Assembly: GCA_022567275.1 (NCBI GenBank)
Contig: JADFHH010000014.1
Location: 1 to 12,556 of the forward strand
Source: Pseudomonadota bacterium
GTDB taxonomy: Bacteria > Pseudomonadota > Alphaproteobacteria > Rhizobiales > Methyloligellaceae
DNA length: 12,556 nt
Direction of reading: 5' to 3'
Part shown: positions 8,490 through 12,556 of the stretch, in pieces
Layout of the letters: each line of letters begins with the position of its first letter
Position numbering within the stretch: position 1 is the stretch's first letter
Notes under the pieces: generated by a model
Told to the model about the DNA's origin: nothing
What the model saw: only the letters and a program-made list of their open reading frames with translations
Database searches by the model: none
Translations under genes and position numbers: made by a program

Positions 8490-9433
8490 GATCCCCTCTC
8501 CGGAAGATCGCCGCTGGCGGCGATGCCAAGCCGGCGGATTTCCCATTCCAGCTCAATGCCGCTCAACTCCTTCACCCGGGCGCGCACGGCCTCGCCAAGG
8601 CGCTCGAGATCGGCGCCCGTCGCGCTGCCCTCATTGATGAGAAAATTGCAATGCTTCTCCGACACCTTCGCGCCACCCACTTCAAAACCCCGGCACCCCG
8701 CCGCGTCAATCAGTTTCCAGGCGCTGTGCCGGGGAGGATTCTTGAAGGTGCTGCCCCCGGTCCGGCTCTTGACCGGCTGCGCCTGTTCCCGGTACTCGGC
8801 AATCTCCGCCATCTCGGCGAGAATTTTTTCGCGATCTCCCGCCTCGCCCTGAAACAGCGCCTCGACAAAAATATAATCTTCCCGAGCGCCGCAATGGCGA
8901 TAATCGTAGTTCATGTCGGACACGTTCAGCGTATGGACAACCCCTTTACGGTCCACCGCGCGCACCTCGGCCACGACGTCTTTGGTCTCGCTGCCATGGG
9001 CGCCGCCATTCATCCGCAGCGCGCCGCCGACACATCCGGGGATGCCGCGATAGAAGGAGAGCCCGGAAATCCCGGCATCCGCCGCGGCGCGCGCCAGCTT
9101 CACATCGGGCACCGCGGCGCCCGCACGCAAACGATTTCCCGGTTCAATGGCGATGGCGCCAAAGCCCCGCCCCAGCCGGATGACAGCGCCGGGTATGCCG
9201 CCATCGCGCACAAGTAAATTAGACCCCAGCCCGATGACCGTGACCGGCAGATCACCCGGGCAATGGCTCAGGAAATAGGCGAGATCGCTTTCATCCGCGG
9301 GGGTGAACAGCAGTTGCGCCGGACCGCCGACGCGAAACCATGTGATGTCCGACAGCAGCGCATTGGCCTTCATCCGGCCCTTTAGCTCAGGCAGCTGTGC
9401 GCTCAACTCGCTCGTCAGATCGGCGAAGGACAA
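8486..9433 (-). CDS. murB: UDP-N-acetylmuramate dehydrogenase (MurB), TTG start
   Basis: MurB is the FAD-dependent reductase that converts enolpyruvyl-UDP-GlcNAc to UDP-N-acetylmuramate with NADPH. From TTG 9433 it has 315 residues. The N-terminal FAD-binding part carries TWFRVGGPAQLLF (31-43) and VIGLGSNLLVRDGGI (66-80). The loop YRGIPGCVGGALRMNGGAHG is at 128-147, RTGGSTFKNP with the catalytic serine S228 at 224-233, and the terminal EWEIRRLG carries the catalytic glutamate near 298. This layout looks like the shorter type II MurB. The TTG lies 5 nt after the murC stop, with GGAG upstream. Homologues carry residues before ITWFRVGG that fit this start, so I prefer it over ATG 9373 (295 residues). 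The longer frame to 9493 overlaps murC and lacks support. The gene end overlaps ddl by 4 nt. Confidence 0.93.
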   Translation of the reverse strand: MSFADLTSELSAQLPELKGRMKANALLSDITWFRVGGPAQLLFTPADESDLAYFLSHCPGDLPVTVIGLGSNLLVRDGGIPGAVIRLGRGFGAIAIEPGNRLRAGAAVPDVKLARAAADAGISGLSFYRGIPGCVGGALRMNGGAHGSETKDVVAEVRAVDRKGVVHTLNVSDMNYDYRHCGAREDYIFVEALFQGEAGDREKILAEMAEIAEYREQAQPVKSRTGGSTFKNPPRHSAWKLIDAAGCRGFEVGGAKVSEKHCNFLINEGSATGADLERLGEAVRARVKELSGIELEWEIRRLGIAASGDLPERGS

Positions 9434-9438
9434 CTGCT

Positions 9439-9645
9439 CTACTCCGCCGCGGATTTCAAGGCATTCAACCGTTGCGGCAGGGCGTGCATCCACTCGGTGA
9501 TGGTTCCAGCACCCATGCCGATCACGAGATCGCCGCGCTGCGCGATCTCCGCCAGCAGCGGCGCCAGATGATCCTCACTCCGGGCCGGCAGGACATGCGC
9601 ATGCCCCTGGCGTTTGAGGCCCTCGATCAGCGCGTCGCGGTCCGC
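9439..9645 (-). pseudogene. murC: MurC (UDP-N-acetylmuramate--L-alanine ligase), C-terminal 68 residues only
   Basis: Only the end of MurC is present. MurC adds L-alanine to UDP-MurNAc and is normally about 470 residues. The visible part starts at about DRDALIEGLKRQGHAHV and includes the family's C-terminal signature GDLVIGMGAGTITEW before ending at LKSAAE. Its stop (9439-9441) lies 5 nt before the murB start, the normal murC-murB layout. About 400 residues, including the ATP-binding and central domains, are missing. Upstream of about 9645 the same frame continues without a stop into a piece of ClpB. The gene is therefore broken by the join rather than by the window edge. In the source genome murC was presumably intact. 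Confidence 0.88.
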
Positions 9646-9771
9646 GAACAAGAACTCCGCGAGCGCCCGCGCCAGCTCGGTCTTGCCGACGCCGGTCGGA
9701 CCCAGCAGGAGAAAGGATCCCGTGGGCCGGTTCGGATCGGACAGGCCCGCGCGCGCACGCCGGACGGCGTC
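9646..9771 (-). pseudogene. clpB: ClpB disaggregase fragment around the second Walker A motif (42 residues)
   Basis: In frame with the murC remnant, the minus strand encodes DAVRRARAGLSDPNRPTGSF followed by LLLGPTGVGKTELARALAEFLF. This is a near-exact match, as I know the family, to the start of the second AAA+ domain of ClpB, including Walker A GPTGVGKT. A full ClpB is about 860 residues. Here the match begins abruptly at the conserved DAVRRARAG and stops at EFLF, where ClpB would continue into its Walker B region through a segment like VRIDMSEY. Nothing else of ClpB is in the window. The combined open frame 9439-9798 is therefore a ClpB-MurC chimera and not a real protein. The source taxon is uncertain; the sequence is common in planctomycetes and actinobacteria. 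Confidence 0.85.
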
Positions 9772-9863
9772 GGGAGCAGGGAACCTGGCACAGGCCATCG
9801 CACCAAAAACACAGCAATCGCAGCACGCGGTACACGATTCGATCCCCGAAGGTCGACACGGTG
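9772..9863. other. Unassigned 92-bp segment between the ClpB and FHA fragments
   Basis: I recognise no product in any frame here. Open frames on both strands pass through it, but none keeps a recognisable sequence. It may be the natural upstream flank of the FHA gene, since it ends at that gene's ATG, or yet another small piece. It is one of the least explained bits of the window. Confidence 0.4.
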
Positions 9864-10013
9864 ATGACCAGCGCAGAGAGCGAACGGTTTCTCCTTTGGG
9901 TCGATTCGGTCGGCGGGTTCCTCGTCTGCCTGGGCGATGCGATTACGCTGGGCATATCGAGCGACGGGGCTGCGGTCGACGTGCCGATTCTGGCCGACCT
10001 GTCGCGACGACAT
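9864..10013 (+). pseudogene. FHA-domain protein, N-terminal 50 residues only
   Basis: The plus strand from ATG 9864 (GTG 9861 just upstream is an alternative) reads ESERFLLWVDSVGGFLVCLG, then DAITLGISSDGAAVDVPILA, then DLSRRH. This fits the first half of a forkhead-associated (phosphothreonine-binding) domain: the first strands, an ITLG strand, then the VDVPILADLSRRH stretch with the conserved S-R-x-H. From memory, FHA proteins opening with ERFLLWVD-VGGYLVCLG are characteristic of Planctomycetes. The expected continuation after SRRH (A-x-I-x-R-D/E-G) is absent; from 10014 the frame becomes unrelated residues until a stop near 10172. This is a truncated 5' end of a gene from another genome, joined here. 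Confidence 0.7.
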
Positions 10014-10124
10014 TCCTGTGGCTTCCTTCCCTGTTCGGATGACCTCAGCGAGGTGCGGCGGAAAGTGTCGTTGCGGTCCGGTTGGCGCGGGTGTCGTGGG
10101 AGCGGTCTGGATGGTGCCGGGCAT
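10014..10124 (-). CDS. Unrecognised protein, N-terminal 37 residues, truncated at the join
   Basis: A minus-strand start ATG at 10124 has a perfect AGGAGG (10130-10135 on the plus strand, as CCTCCT) five bases upstream, which argues for a genuine gene start. The visible product begins MPGTIQTAPTTPAPTGPQRH and continues FPPHLAEVIRTGKEATG. It is a Pro/Thr-rich tail followed by the beginning of what may be a helical domain. Beyond about 10014 the frame stays open as far as 9627, but there it runs antisense through the FHA and ClpB pieces and means nothing. The gene diverges from the helix-turn-helix gene at 10346 and shares a 221-nt control region with it. I do not recognise the family. Confidence 0.5.
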
Positions 10125-10245
10125 GGCGGCCTCCTGAGATCGTGTTGCCGGTCCTCAAGGGGACTCACCTGAGATCAGAGTATGCATCGGGCGCATTGAG
10201 TGCAAGTACCGTGGAAAGCCGATCTTGGCAACGTTGTTCGAGTCC

Positions 10246-10275
10246 TTGTAAGAGACAGCACGAGTCAGCTAGAAT
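10246..10275 (+). promoter_or_regulatory. Predicted sigma-70-type promoter for the helix-turn-helix/PrimPol operon
   Basis: TTGTAA (10246-10251) and TAGAAT (10270-10275) are separated by 18 nt and sit about 70 nt upstream of the ATG at 10346. They match the -35 consensus at 4 of 6 positions and the -10 at 5 of 6. Transcription would start near 10282. The rest of the 221-nt divergent gap (10125-10345) holds a weaker opposite-strand pair (TTGCAC at 10205-10200, TACTCT at 10182-10177, 17 nt apart). It also holds a small inverted repeat CTGA-GA-TCAG at 10169-10178, which could be an operator. Confidence 0.45.
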
Positions 10276-10345
10276 GCTTTCGTAAGACGAGCGCAACCCG
10301 CGCATGAGCACCTTTGAGTGCCTCCATATTCACTCGGAGGTCACA

Positions 10346-10555
10346 ATGCAAGGTGCTCATTTCTCATCCGAGGAGAACTCCCCTCTCCTCGATATCGACG
10401 AGGTCGGTGAACTTCTCGGTCTGACTCGGGAAGCCATCTACTCACGTCGTCACAGGGACGATTTCCCGCCCGCCATCAGAATGGGCAACGTGCTGCGTTG
10501 GGATTTCGCCGATATCGGAGCTTGGTTGGACGAACGCAGGGAGGTGTCATCGTGA
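10346..10555 (+). CDS. AlpA/excisionase-type helix-turn-helix DNA-binding protein
   Basis: This small 69-residue protein has a MerR-like winged helix-turn-helix of the AlpA/excisionase type. DIDEVGELLGLTREAIYSRR (16-35) is the helix-turn-helix, in which the second helix recognises DNA. DDFPPAIRMGNVLRWDFADI (38-57) and GAWLDERRE (58-66) are the wing and last helix, matching the family pattern FP-x-x-(I/V)R-(M/L)G-x-x-(I/L)RW followed by AWL. Such proteins act as excisionases or as transcription activators of mobile elements. ATG 10346 has GGAGGT five bases upstream; ATG 10304 has no such site, so I rejected the longer start. Its stop overlaps the next gene's GTG as GTGA, and it is the first gene of a three-gene operon. 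Confidence 0.85.
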   Translation: MQGAHFSSEENSPLLDIDEVGELLGLTREAIYSRRHRDDFPPAIRMGNVLRWDFADIGAWLDERREVSS

Positions 10556-10881
10556 CGACCTCCAAGCTCACATTCCGAGTCATCCAGCTCGAGGGACACC
10601 CACCTCTCGATCCCTATCGAATCAGCCTCTTCAGCCTGTGGTTCGATGCCACGACCAACGATCCCGCTCTGGCATGCGACGAGCGGTGGCGTCGGATCGG
10701 CGCAGCAATCGTCTCTGGTGCTCCGCTGACGGACTGGGTCTGTGGCACAGAGATGGACCCGTGGGACCTGCCCGAAAACACGCCCGGCTTGTTCCTCGAC
10801 GAATTGGAGGAACTCGTCGAGGACGAAGAGGGAACTGACCTGCAACATCTCTCCTGGGGCGACCACGGGTTCAGCGAATGA
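10552..10881 (+). CDS. Very acidic 109-residue protein of unknown family
   Basis: I do not recognise this protein. It starts at GTG 10552 with AGGGAGGTG just upstream, overlaps the stop of the helix-turn-helix gene by 3 nt and overlaps the PrimPol start by 4 nt (ATGA). It is therefore translated as part of the same operon. I count about 22 Asp/Glu against 6 Lys/Arg. The N-terminal half looks folded (TFRVIQLEGHPPLDP, then ISLFSLWFDATTNDPALACD), and a Trp/Asp/Glu-rich tail carries FLDELEELVEDEEG at 81-94. No membrane segment or signal peptide is visible. Given its place it may assist or regulate the primase-helicase or mimic DNA, but that is guesswork. A frame extension back to TTG 10498 has no support. 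Confidence 0.75.
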   Translation: MTTSKLTFRVIQLEGHPPLDPYRISLFSLWFDATTNDPALACDERWRRIGAAIVSGAPLTDWVCGTEMDPWDLPENTPGLFLDELEELVEDEEGTDLQHLSWGDHGFSE

Positions 10882-12556
10882 TGAGCAGCTCTGTCCCTTT
10901 CCCGGCACCGGGAAGCCACACGGTCGAATTCGCCCTCTGGTACGCCGATCAGGGCTGGCCTGTAGTACAGATCTACGGTCTTCTTGAGTGGAGAGACGGG
11001 CTGCCCTGCCGATGTCCCAAGGGAGTCGATTGTGGCTCGGCAGGGAAGCATCCAACGTCGAGGAACTGGCCGAATATTGCATCCACCGATCCTGAAGTCA
11101 TCCGCAGATGGTGGAACATCGACCCACTCGCTGGAGTCGGGATCGTCACTGGACGACGCTCAGGACTCGTTGTCGTCGACATCGATCCCCGCAACGGCGG
11201 TGACGAGACCGTTCGTGATCTTGAGCAACAACATGGATCGTTTCCATCGACCATTGAGGTCTTGAGTGGCGGCGGTGGGCGGCATTTGTATTTCGACGCT
11301 GAGGATCAGCCGTACCTGTCTGCGTCTGGTGCCCTCGGCGACGGTGTCGACATCAAGGCCGAGAGAGGGATGATTGTTGCTGCCCCGACACTGCACCAGT
11401 CGGGAAAGCAATACGAGTGGGAAGTCGAGCACCACCCCGAAGACACTGAACTGGCGTTGCTGCCCGAATGGACCAAGACCAAGCTCCGTGAGCACAGCGA
11501 CCGTCAGCGCCATGTACTGGGACATGCCCGCATCGACGCGGCGCTCGTGCTGGCAGGAGTTTCCGAGGGTGAGCGTAACGACACTCTGTTCCGATACGCG
11601 TGCTCACTTCGCGCACAGGACGTACACGTTCTAGTGGCGTTCGACAAGCTCCGTCAGGCCGCGGCGAATTGTGACCCACCACTCCCCCAGGATGAGGTAG
11701 ATGAACTCCTCACGTCGGCATATGCGAGATACGAGGCTGGTGTTGGGCACGATGGTGCATTGGTCGAATCGACGCAACCACGATCTCCTAGTAACCGACT
11801 TCCGATCGTCTGGGGAAACGACATCGAGGACCTGCCACAACCCGAATGGATTATCGACAGCATCATTCCTGCGGGAGCATTCGTAGTCCTCTACGGGGCA
11901 GCAGGGACAGGGAAGACATTCATAGCACTCGACATGGCAGCCGCCATCTCCACTGGACAACCGTGGCATGAACATGAGACACGGCAAGGTCCCGTCATCT
12001 ACATCGCGGCAGAAGGCATTGGCGATCTCGGTCTCCGTCATCAAGCTGTTCGCATCGGTCGGAACCTCGACGATCTGCCAGAGATCGGTTACCTCCTTGA
12101 GCCGATCAACCTCTTCTTAGACTCTGACGTGAGACACCTCGTACGGATGCTTGAGGATCTACGACCCGCTCTCGTCATCGCCGACACACTCGCACGTTCG
12201 ATGGACGGAGGAGATGAGAACGTCGTCAAAGACATGAACGTCGTCATCAAGAGCGTCGACTACCTCCGACGCACCACTGGGGCAGCGGTGATGCTGATTC
12301 ATCACACAGGTCACGACAAGAGTCGCGAACGGGGATCGTCAGCGTTGAAGGGAGCGGCAGATGTATTCATCAGGCTAAGCGGAGAAGTCGACACGGCGGT
12401 GACAATGCGTTGCGACAAGATGAAGATGTCGAAAGAGTTCGACGATGTCACACTCCGCTTCGAGCCGACCGGGGATTCGCTAGCCGTGGTCTCACACCCC
12501 GTGACACCAGTATTGGATGGCCACGAGCAGGCCAGTCTCACGTTGGTGTCACATGA
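10878..12556 (+). CDS. PrimPol primase-polymerase/RecA-like helicase, 559 residues, cut by window edge
   Basis: This is a replication initiation protein of the type found on integrative elements, plasmids and phages. The frame is open from ATG 10878 to the window end. Residues 15 to about 200 form a bifunctional primase/polymerase domain. Cysteines 44, 46 and 52 precede GKHPTSRNW; the catalytic acidic pair is D101 and D103 in VVVDIDPRNGG. SGGGGRHLYF (130-139) carries H136, and a third acidic residue is D158 in GVDIKAERGMIVAAP. Residues 217-287 form a PriCT-1-like helical domain (GVSEGERNDTLFRYACSL; CDPPLPQDEVDEL). Residues 322-540 form a RecA/RepA-like helicase with Walker A GAAGTGKT (340-347), IYIAAEG (374-380), Walker B ALVIADT (431-437) and the IHHTGHDKSRERGSSALKGA loop (474-493). 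The start overlaps the upstream gene as ATGA. GC-poor third codon positions are commoner than in the dcw genes. Confidence 0.93.
   Translation, partial: MMSSSVPFPAPGSHTVEFALWYADQGWPVVQIYGLLEWRDGLPCRCPKGVDCGSAGKHPTSRNWPNIASTDPEVIRRWWNIDPLAGVGIVTGRRSGLVVVDIDPRNGGDETVRDLEQQHGSFPSTIEVLSGGGGRHLYFDAEDQPYLSASGALGDGVDIKAERGMIVAAPTLHQSGKQYEWEVEHHPEDTELALLPEWTKTKLREHSDRQRHVLGHARIDAALVLAGVSEGERNDTLFRYACSLRAQDVHVLVAFDKLRQAAANCDPPLPQDEVDELLTSAYARYEAGVGHDGALVESTQPRSPSNRLPIVWGNDIEDLPQPEWIIDSIIPAGAFVVLYGAAGTGKTFIALDMAAAISTGQPWHEHETRQGPVIYIAAEGIGDLGLRHQAVRIGRNLDDLPEIGYLLEPINLFLDSDVRHLVRMLEDLRPALVIADTLARSMDGGDENVVKDMNVVIKSVDYLRRTTGAAVMLIHHTGHDKSRERGSSALKGAADVFIRLSGEVDTAVTMRCDKMKMSKEFDDVTLRFEPTGDSLAVVSHPVTPVLDGHEQASLTLVSH

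Noticed and set aside
9600..10050. Site-specific insertion of the mobile module into murC
   Set aside because: No integrase, tRNA, direct repeat or target duplication is visible, several unrelated fragments lie between, and murC is essential.
9575..10168. A 197-codon minus-strand open frame across the mosaic region, and a 165-codon one at 9627-10124
   Set aside because: Both run antisense or out of frame through the ClpB and FHA pieces and show no family similarity. Only the first 37 codons of the second, with its strong ribosome-binding site, look real.
1..12556. CRISPR array, tRNA, rRNA or insertion sequence
   Set aside because: Reading both strands, I saw no regularly spaced repeats, no RNA gene and no transposase.

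Overview
The window joins two unrelated kinds of sequence. Positions 1 to about 9645 hold the end of an alphaproteobacterial division and cell-wall (dcw) cluster, all on the minus strand. In transcription order it reads murC (3' end only), murB, ddl, ftsQ, ftsA, ftsZ, lpxC, bamD, recN (running off the left edge). This order, FtsZ with a C-terminal linker of about 210 residues ending in DIPAFLKRQAN, and the high GC content all point to an alphaproteobacterium. I cannot name the order or genus. The genes cover peptidoglycan precursor synthesis (murC, murB, ddl), divisome assembly (ftsQ, ftsA, ftsZ), lipid A synthesis (lpxC), outer-membrane protein assembly (bamD) and DNA repair (recN).

Positions about 9637 to 10013 are a mosaic of short gene pieces. 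The murC remnant is joined in frame to a 42-residue piece of ClpB around its second Walker A motif. Next come about 90 bp I cannot assign, then the first 50 residues of an FHA-domain protein on the plus strand, cut exactly at the conserved SRRH. Neither piece is a complete gene. The FHA piece, and possibly the ClpB piece, look planctomycete-like from memory of those families.

Positions about 10014 to 12556 have a different character: less GC-biased codon use and strong Shine-Dalgarno sites. A truncated minus-strand gene diverges from a plus-strand operon of three overlapping genes. These encode an AlpA/excisionase-type helix-turn-helix protein, a very acidic 109-residue protein of unknown family, and a large PrimPol/PriCT/RecA-like primase-helicase that runs off the right edge. 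This is a typical replication module of an integrative element, plasmid or phage satellite, probably from an actinobacterium.

The simplest reading of the join is a chimeric contig (amplification or assembly artefact) rather than insertion of a mobile element. murC is broken, several unrelated fragments sit within about 400 bp, and no attachment site, tRNA, integrase or terminal repeat is visible there. If reads do span the joins, the structure would be unusual. The accessory module at the right end is biologically coherent whichever explanation holds.
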